The notes beneath the pieces were generated by a model, which worked only from the letters and a program-made list of their open reading frames with translations, ran no database searches and was not told where the DNA came from. DNA of 64,000 bases. Source: Aminobacter sp039907765. Lineage in GTDB: Bacteria; Pseudomonadota; Alphaproteobacteria; Rhizobiales; Rhizobiaceae. Position 1 is the stretch's first letter; each line of letters begins with the position of its first letter. Location: positions 186,001 to 250,000 of the forward strand of contig NZ_JARDJI010000005.1 in assembly GCF_039907765.1 (NCBI RefSeq), given 5' to 3'. The translations under genes were made by a program, and so were the position numbers. Positions 19,614-28,485 of the stretch are shown piece after piece.

Positions 19614-20789
<1,176 letters not shown>

Positions 20790-20933
20790 TGTCTCTTTCC
20801 TTGGGCATCGGGACCTTGGTTCCGGTCGGATGCGGGGCGATTAGCGAGAATGCCCGAAAAAGACAAGCGCCTTTTGGCCTGGCGGGTCATCCAGGGGCCA
20901 AAAGCGGCGGTGCTCTTTCAGTGCAGGATGCAC

Positions 20934-20962
20934 ATATAGGGACAAGCGGATGTAATTGAAAG
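20934..20962 (-). promoter_or_regulatory. Predicted promoter of tuf copy 2
   Basis: On the minus strand CTTTCA and CTATAT are 17 bases apart. The -10 exactly matches the alphaproteobacterial consensus and the -35 is partial. It lies between tRNA-Gly and tuf, so tuf can be transcribed apart from the tRNAs. The start would be near 20927, giving a leader of about 140 bases. Confidence 0.5.
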
Positions 20963-20986
20963 GCATCCCTGCCCAGGGCGGATGCC

Positions 20987-21060
20987 TGGAGCGGGTAGCG
21001 GGAATCGAACCCGCGTATTCAGCTTGGAAGGCTGCTGCTCTACCATTGAGCTATACCCGC
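20987..21060 (-). tRNA. tRNA-Gly (TCC)
   Basis: A 74-base cloverleaf on the minus strand with encoded CCA. The acceptor is GCGGGTA/TACCCGC, the D arm GCTC/GAGC, the anticodon loop CTTCCAA with anticodon TCC, and the T loop TTCGATT. It is separated from tRNA-Tyr by 28 bp and probably co-transcribed with it. Confidence 0.97.
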
Positions 21061-21088
21061 GTCACAATCATGGCTCTCGGGCCGGCAG

Positions 21089-21173
21089 TGGTGGAGAGGG
21101 TTGGATTCGAACCAACGTAGGCAAAGCCAACGGATTTACAGTCCGTCCCCTTTAACCACTCGGGCACCTCTCC
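21089..21173 (-). tRNA. tRNA-Tyr (GTA)
   Basis: An 85-base class II tRNA with a long variable arm. The acceptor is GGAGAGG/CCTCTCC, the anticodon GTA lies within CTGTAAA, the T loop is TTCGAAT, and CCA is encoded. The order tRNA-Tyr, tRNA-Gly, tuf matches the E. coli tyrU-glyT-(thrT)-tufB arrangement. Confidence 0.97.
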
Positions 21174-21255
21174 AACTGCAGCCGGAGCCATGCAACGAGG
21201 CATTTCACCGATCCCGGTTTCGGGCGAAGCACCCTGCCCCGAAATCTGCGTGGGC

Positions 21256-21284
21256 CTTATGGCGACAAGGATTTGGCCTGTCAA
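21256..21284 (-). promoter_or_regulatory. Predicted promoter of tRNA-Tyr/tRNA-Gly
   Basis: On the minus strand a perfect TTGACA and a CATAAG are separated by 17 bases. The start would be near 21249, about 75 bases before the mature tRNA-Tyr. Confidence 0.6.
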
Positions 21285-21372
21285 CCGCGCAGCTCGCGTT
21301 TTCACGCACAATATTCGGAGCACCGGCCAACGGGCCGTATCCAAAGCCCTGCACGCCCGCTATAGCGTGCCT

Positions 21373-22221
21373 ATGACCGATACGAAAAAGCCCGGAACAC
21401 CGAAAGACAGCCACTACGCCAAGCTGCGGCGCACCTTTCGCGACCAGAAAGCAGGCGGCGCGCCGGCCTTCCGGCCGAAGCGCCACGTAGCGCCGGGCGA
21501 ACATGCCGAAGACGGCCTGGTGCGGCTCTATGGGCTGCACACGGTGCGCGCGGCGCTCGACAATCCGCGCCGCAAGATCAGCAGGATGCTGGTCACGCGC
21601 AATGCCGCCGAAAGGCTCGAGATCGCCGACCTCGCGGCCCTGCCCTTCGCGGCCGAGCTGGTCGAGCCCAAGGACATCGACAAGATCACCGGCTCGGAAG
21701 CCGTGCACCAGGGCGTGCTGGTCGAGGCCGAGCCGCTGAAGCCCAAGGCGCTGTCGGCGCTCGGCGAATCGCCACTGGTGCTGGTGCTCGACCAGGTGAC
21801 CGACCCGCACAATGTCGGCGCCATCATGCGCTCGGCGGTCGCCTTCGGCGCCGGCGCGCTGATCACGACGTCGCGCCACAGCCCGCACGAGACCGGCGTG
21901 CTCGCCAAGTCCGCATCCGGCGCGCTTGAACACATCGACCTGATCGAGGTGCGCAACCTCGCAGAAGCCCTCGGCGAGCTGCACGAGGCCGGGTTCCAGA
22001 CCATCGGCCTCGATTCGGAAGGGCCGGCGGAGCTCGAGAAGACCTTTGCCTCGAAGAAGGTGGCGCTGGTGCTCGGCGCGGAAGGCAAGGGCCTGCGCCA
22101 GAAGACGCGCGAGACGGTTACCTCCCTCGCCCGCCTCGACATGCCCGGCGCCATCCGCTCGCTCAACGTGTCGAACGCGGCGGCGGTTTCGCTCTACGCG
22201 GCACGGCTCTGGCTGCGCTGA
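21373..22221 (+). CDS. rlmB: TrmH-family RNA methyltransferase (RlmB type)
   Basis: This SPOUT enzyme methylates a ribose 2'-OH; the RlmB branch acts on G2251 of 23S rRNA. From ATG 21373 it has 282 residues. A basic N-terminal tail precedes the substrate-binding domain (VRLYGLHTVRAALDNPRRKI). The catalytic SPOUT domain has motif 1 (DPHNVGAIMRSAVAFGA), motif 2 (LVLGAEGKGLR) and motif 3 (LNVSNAAAVSLY), all intact. It is the first plus-strand gene beyond the tRNA-tuf cluster. Assignment to rlmB rather than another TrmH paralogue rests on the N-terminal domain. Confidence 0.87.
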   Translation: MTDTKKPGTPKDSHYAKLRRTFRDQKAGGAPAFRPKRHVAPGEHAEDGLVRLYGLHTVRAALDNPRRKISRMLVTRNAAERLEIADLAALPFAAELVEPKDIDKITGSEAVHQGVLVEAEPLKPKALSALGESPLVLVLDQVTDPHNVGAIMRSAVAFGAGALITTSRHSPHETGVLAKSASGALEHIDLIEVRNLAEALGELHEAGFQTIGLDSEGPAELEKTFASKKVALVLGAEGKGLRQKTRETVTSLARLDMPGAIRSLNVSNAAAVSLYAARLWLR

Positions 22222-22290
22222 CGCTCACGCCCCGTCCACAACAATCACCGCTCCGCGGCGAACCGACTCGTCGAGCCCTTTCCGCGCGCC

Positions 22291-22321
22291 TTGACCTTCC
22301 GCCCGCTGGAAGCGGTACTCT
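22291..22321 (+). promoter_or_regulatory. MerR/CueR-type promoter with 19-bp spacer
   Basis: TTGACC (22291-22296) and TACTCT (22316-22321) are separated by 19 bases. This is the overlong spacer that MerR-family activators correct by twisting DNA. A dyad CTTCC-N7-GGAAG lies within it at 22296-22312, and the text ACCTTCC...GCTGGAAG resembles CueR sites at copA-type promoters. It lies 25 bp upstream of the exported repeat protein. No MerR-family gene is in this window. Confidence 0.7.
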
Positions 22322-22346
22322 CCCGCGCCGCAAAGGAGACTTCTTC

Positions 22347-23222
22347 ATGGCGCATCGCCCCACCATCGTTACCCTGCTTTCCGGCCTCCTCCTGGCGCTG
22401 GGCGCAGCCGCACCGGGCCTGGCCCAGAGCGCCAGCGTCGCCGATCTTGCCGGAAGCACGCATATCCACGGCCTGTCGTTCGACCGCGCCGATCCGTCGA
22501 GCGTGCTGGTCGCGACGCACCACGGGCTGATGCGGGCGGCGCCGGATGGCACCGTCACGCCGGTCTCGGACCTCCAGGACGACTTCATGGGCTTCAGCCC
22601 GCATCCGACCGATGCCACGGTGCTCTTCGCCAGCGGCCATCCACGGACCGGCGGCAATCTCGGATTCATCAAGTCGACGGATTCGGGCAAGACATGGACG
22701 CAGGTTTCGCCCGGCGCCGAGGGGCCGGTGGACTTCCACCAGCTCGCCGTCAGCCCGACGGACGCCAGCGTCTTCTACGGCTCCTATGGCAACATGCAGA
22801 CGAGCCGCGACGGCGGCGCGACGTGGACGGTGACAGGAGCCGCGCCGGGCGGCCTGATCGATCTCGCCATCTCGCCCACAGATCCCGAGACGGTCTACGC
22901 CGGGACCGAAACCGGCCTGATGGTCAGCCGCGACGGCGCCAAGAGCTGGCAGGCGCTGATCTCCGACGTTCCGGTGACGACCGTTGACCTTACGACCGAC
23001 GGCACGATCTACGCCTTTGCGCCGGGGCGTGGCGTGCTGCGCGCGACGGAGGCGGCTCCGAACTTCGAGACGATCGGCCAAGGTCCCGACGCCGCGGGCT
23101 ACATCCTCCACCTCGCCGCCGACCACAAGAACAAGGACCGCCTCGTCGCCATCACCGGCGGAAAGGCGATCGTCGTTAGCGCCGACGCGGGTGCGAGCTG
23201 GAAGGCGCTCGGCAAGGAATGA
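22347..23222 (+). CDS. Exported Asp-box (BNR/sialidase-like) repeat protein
   Basis: This 291-residue protein has a Sec signal peptide (hydrophobic core about 8-22, cleavage probably after GLAQ, residue 27). Four Asp-box motifs of the form S-x-D-x-G-x-[TS]-W are at 110-117, 153-160, 194-201 and 278-285, pointing to a beta-propeller of the F510_1955/YCF48-like kind. The conserved sialidase catalytic residues cannot be assigned, so enzyme activity is doubtful. His and Met residues cluster in HIHGL (39-43), THHGLM (57-62), FMGFSPHP (80-87) and GHP. Together with the CueR-type promoter this suggests a periplasmic copper-related role, which is inference. The ATG at 22347 has AAAGGAG upstream. Confidence 0.8.
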   Translation: MAHRPTIVTLLSGLLLALGAAAPGLAQSASVADLAGSTHIHGLSFDRADPSSVLVATHHGLMRAAPDGTVTPVSDLQDDFMGFSPHPTDATVLFASGHPRTGGNLGFIKSTDSGKTWTQVSPGAEGPVDFHQLAVSPTDASVFYGSYGNMQTSRDGGATWTVTGAAPGGLIDLAISPTDPETVYAGTETGLMVSRDGAKSWQALISDVPVTTVDLTTDGTIYAFAPGRGVLRATEAAPNFETIGQGPDAAGYILHLAADHKNKDRLVAITGGKAIVVSADAGASWKALGKE

Positions 23223-23244
23223 TGCGCCGCAAGCGGCAAACGCC

Positions 23245-23278
23245 GAACGGGCTCCTGCGGCGCCGCAGGAGCCCGTTC
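23245..23278. terminator. Perfect 34-bp palindromic terminator between convergent genes
   Basis: GAACGGGCTCCTGCGGC is followed immediately by its exact reverse complement, giving a 17-bp self-complementary arm. It lies 23 bp after the stop of the repeat-protein gene. The T-run on the plus side is short (TTCTT), so it may act as a hairpin stop or as a 3' stabiliser. Confidence 0.65.
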
Positions 23279-23289
23279 TTCGATAGTGA

Positions 23290-23326
23290 TGAGAAGGCCG
23301 CGGTGTTGGGAACTTGCACCGCGGCC
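23290..23326 (-). terminator. Terminator-like hairpin of garR operon
   Basis: A 10-bp perfect stem GGCCGCGGTG/CACCGCGGCC with an 11-base loop at 23296-23326 is followed on the minus strand by TTCTCATC. It lies just beyond the garR stop codon at 23335. Confidence 0.55.
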
Positions 23327-23334
23327 GTCCCTGC

Positions 23335-24252
23335 CTATGCCGCTTCGTTCTTGGCAGTCTCGGCCGAGCCGCCGACTTCGAAATTGGCCATGCGCTCGAG
23401 TGCGCGCACCAGGGCGGAATGATCCTCTTTAGCCCCGCCGTTCGCGGCGCAGGAATTGAAGAGTTCCTGCGTCATCGAGGTGTTGGGCAGCGAGACGCCG
23501 AGCGCCTTGGCGCCCTGCAGCGCGAGGTTGAGGTCCTTCTGGTGCAGCTCGATGCGGAAGCCGGGCGCGAAGGTGCGCTTGACCATGCGATCGCCGTGCA
23601 CTTCGAGGATGCGCGAGGCAGCGAGACCGCCCATCAGCGCCTGGCGCACCTTGGCCGGATCGGCACCCGCCTTGGAAGCGAAGACCAGCGCCTCGGCCAC
23701 CGCCTCGATGGTGAGCGCCACGACGATCTGGTTTGCCACCTTGGTGGTCTGGCCGACGCCGTTGGGACCGACGAGCGTGATGTTCTTGCCCATCTTCTCG
23801 AACACAGGCTTGGCGCGCTCGAAGGCCTTCTCGGTGCCGCCGACCATGATGGTGAGCGACGCCGCCTTGGCGCCGACCTCGCCGCCGGAGACCGGCGCAT
23901 CGAGATACTCGCAGCCGAGCTCGTTGATCTTTCTGGCGAACTCCTTGGTCTCGATCGGCGAGATCGAGCTCATGTCGATGACGAGCTTGCCCTTGGACAG
24001 ACCCGACGCGATGCTGTCTTCGCCGAACAGCACGTCCGCCACCTGCGGCGTGTCGGGAACCATGGTGATGACGATGTCCGCAACTTCGGCGAGCGGGCCA
24101 TGTCCGGTCACCTTCTTCAGACCCTTGGCGACCAGCGCTTCGGGCAGCGCGCCGCGGTGGTCGCTGGCATACACTTCGTAGCCGGCATCGAGCAGATGCC
24201 CCGCCATCGGGGCGCCCATGATGCCAAGGCCGACAAATCCGATCTTTTCCAT
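23335..24252 (-). CDS. garR: 2-hydroxy-3-oxopropionate (tartronate semialdehyde) reductase
   Basis: This enzyme reduces tartronate semialdehyde to D-glycerate with NAD(P)H. I choose ATG 24252 over an in-frame TTG at 24267, because GAAGGACAAGGA lies just before it; this gives 305 residues. The Rossmann motif GFVGLGIMGAPMAGHLL is at the N-terminus. DAPVSGGEVGA is the substrate-binding signature, and KVANQIVVA contains the catalytic lysine. It is the last gene of the gcl-hyi-garR operon. The close beta-hydroxyacid dehydrogenase relatives (for example 3-hydroxyisobutyrate dehydrogenase) are excluded mainly by context. Confidence 0.92.
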   Translation of the reverse strand: MEKIGFVGLGIMGAPMAGHLLDAGYEVYASDHRGALPEALVAKGLKKVTGHGPLAEVADIVITMVPDTPQVADVLFGEDSIASGLSKGKLVIDMSSISPIETKEFARKINELGCEYLDAPVSGGEVGAKAASLTIMVGGTEKAFERAKPVFEKMGKNITLVGPNGVGQTTKVANQIVVALTIEAVAEALVFASKAGADPAKVRQALMGGLAASRILEVHGDRMVKRTFAPGFRIELHQKDLNLALQGAKALGVSLPNTSMTQELFNSCAANGGAKEDHSALVRALERMANFEVGGSAETAKNEAA

Positions 24253-24274
24253 TTCCTTGTCCTTCAAATCTCGT

Positions 24275-25072
24275 TCAGGCCGCAGCGCTGCCCTTGCGGG
24301 CGAAGCCCGAAAACCATCCCAGCCCTTCGATCGTGCCGGCCTCGGGCTTGTATTCGGCGCCGACCCAGCCGGCGTAGCCGATGCGGTCGAGGTGCGCGTA
24401 GAGGAACGGGTAGTTGATCTCGCCGGTACCCGGCTCGTGGCGGCCGGGATTGTCGGCCAGCTGGATGTGGGCGATGCGGGAAAGATTGGCCTCGATGGTG
24501 CGGGCGAGATCCCCCTCCATGACCTGCATGTGGTAGATGTCGTACTGCAGGTAGAGATTGTCCGAGCCGACCTTTTCGATGATCGCGAGCGCCTGCTTCG
24601 TGTTGGTCAGGAAGAAGCCCGGGATGTCGCGCGTGTTGATAGGCTCGATCAGCAGGCGGATGCCGGCGGCCTTCAGTTTCTCGGCGGCGAAGCGCAGGTT
24701 CTCGACGAAGACGTTTTCGAGCGCCTCGCGATCGACGCCCTGAGGCGCGATGCCGGCAAGGCAGTTCACCTGCGTGCAGCCAAGGGCCTGTGCGTAGGCG
24801 ATCGCCTTGTCGACGCCCTGGCGGAACTCGTGGATACGGTCAGGCAGCACGGCGATGCCGCGCTCGCCTGCCGCCCAGTCTCCGGGCGGCAGGTTGAACA
24901 GCGCCTGGGTCAGGCCGTTCTTCTTGAGCCGCGCGGCCACGACGTCGGGCGCGTGGTCGTAAGGGGCGATGTACTCGACCGCGGAGAAACCGGCGCTAGC
25001 CGCGGCATCGAAGCGGTCGAGGAAGTCGTGCTCGCCGAAGAGCATCGACAGGTTGGCTGAAAACTTGGGCAT
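24275..25072 (-). CDS. hyi: Hydroxypyruvate isomerase
   Basis: This enzyme interconverts hydroxypyruvate and tartronate semialdehyde. It has 265 residues with a xylose-isomerase-like TIM-barrel fold. The sequence has the Hyi start (PKFSANLSMLFGEHDFLDRF), the metal-ligand stretches LIEPINTRDIPGFFL and LQYDIYHMQ, and the HIQLADNPGRHEPGTGEINY block characteristic of Hyi. It lies 15 bp after gcl and 22 bp before garR, one tight operon. Confidence 0.93.
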   Translation of the reverse strand: MPKFSANLSMLFGEHDFLDRFDAAASAGFSAVEYIAPYDHAPDVVAARLKKNGLTQALFNLPPGDWAAGERGIAVLPDRIHEFRQGVDKAIAYAQALGCTQVNCLAGIAPQGVDREALENVFVENLRFAAEKLKAAGIRLLIEPINTRDIPGFFLTNTKQALAIIEKVGSDNLYLQYDIYHMQVMEGDLARTIEANLSRIAHIQLADNPGRHEPGTGEINYPFLYAHLDRIGYAGWVGAEYKPEAGTIEGLGWFSGFARKGSAAA

Positions 25073-25087
25073 CTTTCTTCCCTCAAA

Positions 25088-26869
25088 TCAGTCGAGCAGC
25101 ATGATCGCGGTGGGCGCGTCGGCGTTGGTCTCGGCAAGTTCCTCGAACTCGACGACATTGTCGATCTCGACGCCCATGGAGATGTTGGTGACCCGCTCGA
25201 GGATGAACTCGAGGACGACCGGCACCTGGTGCTCCTTGGTGAGACGCTTGGCCTCGGCGAAGGCATCGGCGAACTCCTCCGGCTTGCGGACGCGGATGGC
25301 CTTGCAGCCCATGGCCTCTGCGACCGCGACGTGGTCGACACCATAGCCGGTCTCGGCGCCCTCCGGCCGATTGATGTTCTCGAAGGCGAGGCTGACCTCG
25401 TAGTCCATCGAGAAGCCGCGCTGCGCCTGGCGTATCAGGCCGAGATAGGCGTTGTTCACGACGACGTGGATGTAGGGCAGCTTGTGCTGGGCGCCGACGG
25501 CCAGTTCCTCGATCATGAACTGGAAGTCATAGTCGCCCGACAGCGCGACGATATCGCGCTCAGGATCGGCGGCGCGAACGCCGAGCGCTGCCGGCAGTGT
25601 CCAGCCGAGCGGGCCGGCCTGGCCGCAGTTGATCCAGTTGCGCGGCTTGTAGACGTGCAGGAACTGCGCGCCCGCGATCTGCGACAGACCGATGGTGGTG
25701 ACATAGGTGGTGTCGCGGCCGAAAGCCTTGTTCATTTCCTCGTAGACGCGCTGCGGCTTGAGCGGCACCTGCTCGAAGTGGGTCTTGCGCTTCATGGTCT
25801 TCTTGCGGCCCTGGCACTCCTTGGCCCAAGCCGACCAGTCGCGCAGCTTGCCAGCCGTCTTCCACTCGGTGGCGACGTCGAGCAGCATCTTCAGGGCAGC
25901 GCCGGCATCCGACGTCACGCCGAGGTCAGGCGCAAAGACACGGCCGATCTGGGTCGGCTCGATGTCGATGTGGATGAACTTGCGGCCGGCCGTGTACTTG
26001 TCGACCGAACCGGTGTGGCGGTTGGCCCAGCGATTGCCGATGCCCAGAACGAAATCCGAAGCCAGCATCGTGGCGTTGCCGTAGCGATGCGAGGTCTGCA
26101 GGCCGCACATGCCGGCCATCAGGCGATGGTCGTCGGGGATCGAGCCCCAGCCCATCAGCGTCGGGATGACCGGGACGCCGGTGATCTCGGCGAACTCGAT
26201 CAGCAGATCCGACGCATCGGCATTGATGATGCCGCCACCGGCAACGATCAGCGGCTTCTCCGCCTCGTTGAGCATCGACAGCGCCTTTTCGGCCTGGGCG
26301 CGCGTCATCGCCGGCTTGTGGACCGCGAGCGGCTCGTAGGCGTCGATGTCGAACTCGATCTCGGCCAGCTGAACGTCGACAGGCAGATCGACCAGAACCG
26401 GGCCCGGACGGCCCGAACGCATCAGATGGAATGCCTTCTGCAGGGCCATCGGAACCAGGTAAGGCTCCATGACGGTGACCGCCCACTTGGTGACCGGTCC
26501 AGCGATCGCTGCGATGTCGACGGCCTGGAAATCCTCCTTGTTCAGCCGCGCGCGCGGCGCCTGGCCGGTGATGCAGAGGATCGGAATGGAGTCGGCAGAA
26601 GCCGAATAGAGGCCGGTGATCATGTCGGTGCCCGCCGGTCCCGACGTGCCGATGCAGAGGCCGATATTGCCGGCCTTGGTGCGGGTGTAACCCTCGGCCA
26701 TGTGGGATGCGCCCTCGACGTGACGGGCAAGCACATGGCGGATGGAACCGCGCGCCTTGAGCGCGGAATAAAGCGGATTGATCGCCGCACCCGGAACGCC
26801 GAAGGCACAGGAAATGCCTTCCTTCTCCAGAACGAGGACTGCTGCGTCGACTGCGCGCATCCTAGCCAT
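25088..26869 (-). CDS. gcl: Glyoxylate carboligase (tartronate-semialdehyde synthase)
   Basis: This ThDP-dependent enzyme condenses two glyoxylates to tartronate semialdehyde and CO2. I choose the ATG for MARMRAVDAAVLVLEKEG (26869), with GGAGG 8-9 bases upstream, over in-frame starts to 26932; this gives 593 residues. PYR domain: FGVPGAAINPLY, with Val where most ThDP enzymes have the catalytic Glu, as in E. coli Gcl. C-terminal ThDP motif: GDYDFQFMIEELAVGAQ through NNAYLGLIRQAQ. It heads gcl-hyi-garR and is divergent from an IclR-family gene. Confidence 0.96.
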   Translation of the reverse strand: MARMRAVDAAVLVLEKEGISCAFGVPGAAINPLYSALKARGSIRHVLARHVEGASHMAEGYTRTKAGNIGLCIGTSGPAGTDMITGLYSASADSIPILCITGQAPRARLNKEDFQAVDIAAIAGPVTKWAVTVMEPYLVPMALQKAFHLMRSGRPGPVLVDLPVDVQLAEIEFDIDAYEPLAVHKPAMTRAQAEKALSMLNEAEKPLIVAGGGIINADASDLLIEFAEITGVPVIPTLMGWGSIPDDHRLMAGMCGLQTSHRYGNATMLASDFVLGIGNRWANRHTGSVDKYTAGRKFIHIDIEPTQIGRVFAPDLGVTSDAGAALKMLLDVATEWKTAGKLRDWSAWAKECQGRKKTMKRKTHFEQVPLKPQRVYEEMNKAFGRDTTYVTTIGLSQIAGAQFLHVYKPRNWINCGQAGPLGWTLPAALGVRAADPERDIVALSGDYDFQFMIEELAVGAQHKLPYIHVVVNNAYLGLIRQAQRGFSMDYEVSLAFENINRPEGAETGYGVDHVAVAEAMGCKAIRVRKPEEFADAFAEAKRLTKEHQVPVVLEFILERVTNISMGVEIDNVVEFEELAETNADAPTAIMLLD

Positions 26870-26933
26870 TTTGCACACCTCCATCGGTCGTGAAATTTCA
26901 ACGTGACCGGATGGTGTCACCGCATCGCCCATT

Positions 26934-26969
26934 TTGCAATTTTTTCAGAATATTTTTTCATTATTGCAA
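26934..26969. repeat. Inverted repeat TTGCAAT-N22-ATTGCAA
   Basis: Two exact 7-base arms stand in a conspicuously AT-rich stretch between gcl and the IclR-family gene. They lie 65-100 bp upstream of the gcl start. Such a spaced dyad is a candidate operator, but I cannot tie it to a particular protein. Confidence 0.4.
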
Positions 26970-27020
26970 TTTAGGTTCTATGCGTTGATTTTCCTGCCGT
27001 TTTCATTTTTCGTTGCGTCA

Positions 27021-27039
27021 TTTCCAATTTTGATGGAAA
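27021..27039. promoter_or_regulatory. Candidate IclR-family operator
   Basis: TTTCCA-N7-TGGAAA is a perfect 6-bp dyad 37 bp upstream of the IclR-family start codon. The half-site matches the TGGAAA/TTTCCA core known for IclR and AllR boxes. A further TTTCC half-site follows at 27054-27058. It suits autoregulation and control of gcl-hyi-garR. Confidence 0.6.
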
Positions 27040-27075
27040 AGTTTTTTAGAACATTTCCGCGACTGGAGAGCGAGA

Positions 27076-27912
27076 TTGGCAACCGTCGAAAAGCGTCAGC
27101 GCGGCAGACCGCGCGCATTCCAGCCCTCGCCCGATGCCGGTTCGGTGCAGTCGCTCGACCGGGCGCTGCGCATCCTCGCCATAGTTGCAAATGGTGACGG
27201 GCTGTCCCTCAGCGAAATCTCGGCTGCTTCCGAGCTTGCGGCCTCGACCGCCTATCGCATGCTCACGACCCTGCAGAACCACGGCATGGTCGAGTTCGAC
27301 AGCAGCGAACAGCTCTGGTCCATCGGGGTCGAGACCTATCGGATGGGCTCTGCCTTCCTGCGCCGGCGCAAGCTGGTCGACCGGGCCCGCATCGTCATGC
27401 AGGAGCTGATGGAAAGGACCGGGGAAACGGCCAATCTCGGTGTCGCCGAGGACGATTGCGTCGTGTTCGTGAGCCAGGTCGAGACGCACCAGGCGATCCG
27501 GGCCTTCTTCCGGCCCGGCACGCGCAGCCCCTTCCACGCCTCGGGCATCGGCAAGGCCGTGCTCGCCCATCTCGACCGCGACCGCGTCAATGCCATCGTG
27601 CGCAAGGCCGGACTTGCCGCCTATACCGAGAAGACGCTGTCGGAAGCGGCCGCCCTCGCCCGTGACCTCGAGCAGATCCGGGCGCGCGGCTGGTCGGTGG
27701 ATGACGAGGAACGCTATCCCGGCATGCGCTGCGTGGCGGCCCCCGTGTTCAACGAGTTCGGCGAGCCGATCGGCGGCGTCTCCGTCTCCGGTCCCACGGT
27801 TCGGGTGACGCCGGAAAAGGTTAGGGAGATCGGCCCGCTGGTGCGCGAGGCGGCCGCCGAGCTGACCCGCATGATCGGCGGCCAGGACGAAAGCCAGCAG
27901 GCAGCGGGCTGA
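27076..27912 (+). CDS. IclR-family transcriptional regulator of glyoxylate genes
   Basis: This 278-residue protein starts at a TTG (27076) with GGAG 8 bases upstream; no ATG is in frame before the conserved region. The basic N-terminus (KRQRGRPRAF) resembles an AT-hook. The winged HTH spans about residues 22-85 (SVQSLDRALRILAIV, SLSEISAASELAASTAYRML). The IclR effector-binding domain follows, with FRPGTRSPFHASGIGKAVLA and ERYPGMRCVAAPVFNEFGEP. Divergence from gcl suggests it senses glyoxylate, allantoin-derived or related ligands; an AllR/GclR-like role is inferred from context. Confidence 0.88.
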   Translation: MATVEKRQRGRPRAFQPSPDAGSVQSLDRALRILAIVANGDGLSLSEISAASELAASTAYRMLTTLQNHGMVEFDSSEQLWSIGVETYRMGSAFLRRRKLVDRARIVMQELMERTGETANLGVAEDDCVVFVSQVETHQAIRAFFRPGTRSPFHASGIGKAVLAHLDRDRVNAIVRKAGLAAYTEKTLSEAAALARDLEQIRARGWSVDDEERYPGMRCVAAPVFNEFGEPIGGVSVSGPTVRVTPEKVREIGPLVREAAAELTRMIGGQDESQQAAG

Positions 27913-27965
27913 AATGACACTGGGAGGAGTTCCGTGAACTCCTCCCATTACGTAGCCTCGTTCGC

Positions 27966-28283
27966 CTAGAGACGGCAGTAGCGAAGCCTGCCGTCGTAGC
28001 CGACATAGGTGTCGGTGCGCGGATCGTAGCTGCGATAGCGTGCAAAGCAGCGCTGGACATGCGAATCGTACGGATCGGCCGGGTAGTAGGCATCGTAATA
28101 GGGTCCCGAAGGCCGGCTTCCGGCGATCATGGCTCCCGCGATGAAGCCACCGACGCCGGCAAGAGCTGCCGCCTCCGCCTTGGTCAGGCTGCCGGCGGAC
28201 GACTGCTGGACGGTACCGGCCAGGCCGGTGACCGTGACGGTGGCGGCGATAAGACCCGAAATCATCTTGCTCTTGAACGACAT
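27966..28283 (-). CDS. BA14K-domain exported protein
   Basis: From ATG 28283 (GAGGAG upstream) it has 105 residues. An N-terminal hydrophobic signal (MISGLIAATVTVTGLAG) leads to a Gly/Ala-rich membrane-spanning segment at about 36-52. A Tyr/Pro-rich linker and the C-terminal BA14K motif (RCFARYRSYDPRTDTYVGYD) follow. BA14K proteins were first described as Brucella immunoreactive, lectin-like 14-kDa antigens and are confined to rhizobia and relatives. The mature function is unknown. Confidence 0.85.
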   Translation of the reverse strand: MSFKSKMISGLIAATVTVTGLAGTVQQSSAGSLTKAEAAALAGVGGFIAGAMIAGSRPSGPYYDAYYPADPYDSHVQRCFARYRSYDPRTDTYVGYDGRLRYCRL

Positions 28284-28485
28284 GACGCTCTCCTCTGGTT
28301 GATCTGGAAGGCGATCCATTCGCCTCATGCCGATCAGTCGCCGGCAGAGGAGAAAAGGTTCATGTGCCCAGCAAGATTCTTGCCGCCCGTGGCATCGTGG
28401 GCAACTGTCGGCCGCGTCGCTTGACTCCACGCGGTCAACATCGGAAGTCAGTGACAATTCACGCACGTGCCGAGACAGGAAGATC

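Noticed and set aside
28300..28485. EcfG-type general stress promoter upstream of the BA14K gene
   Set aside because: A GAAC-like element exists, but no CGTT follows at 16-17 bases.
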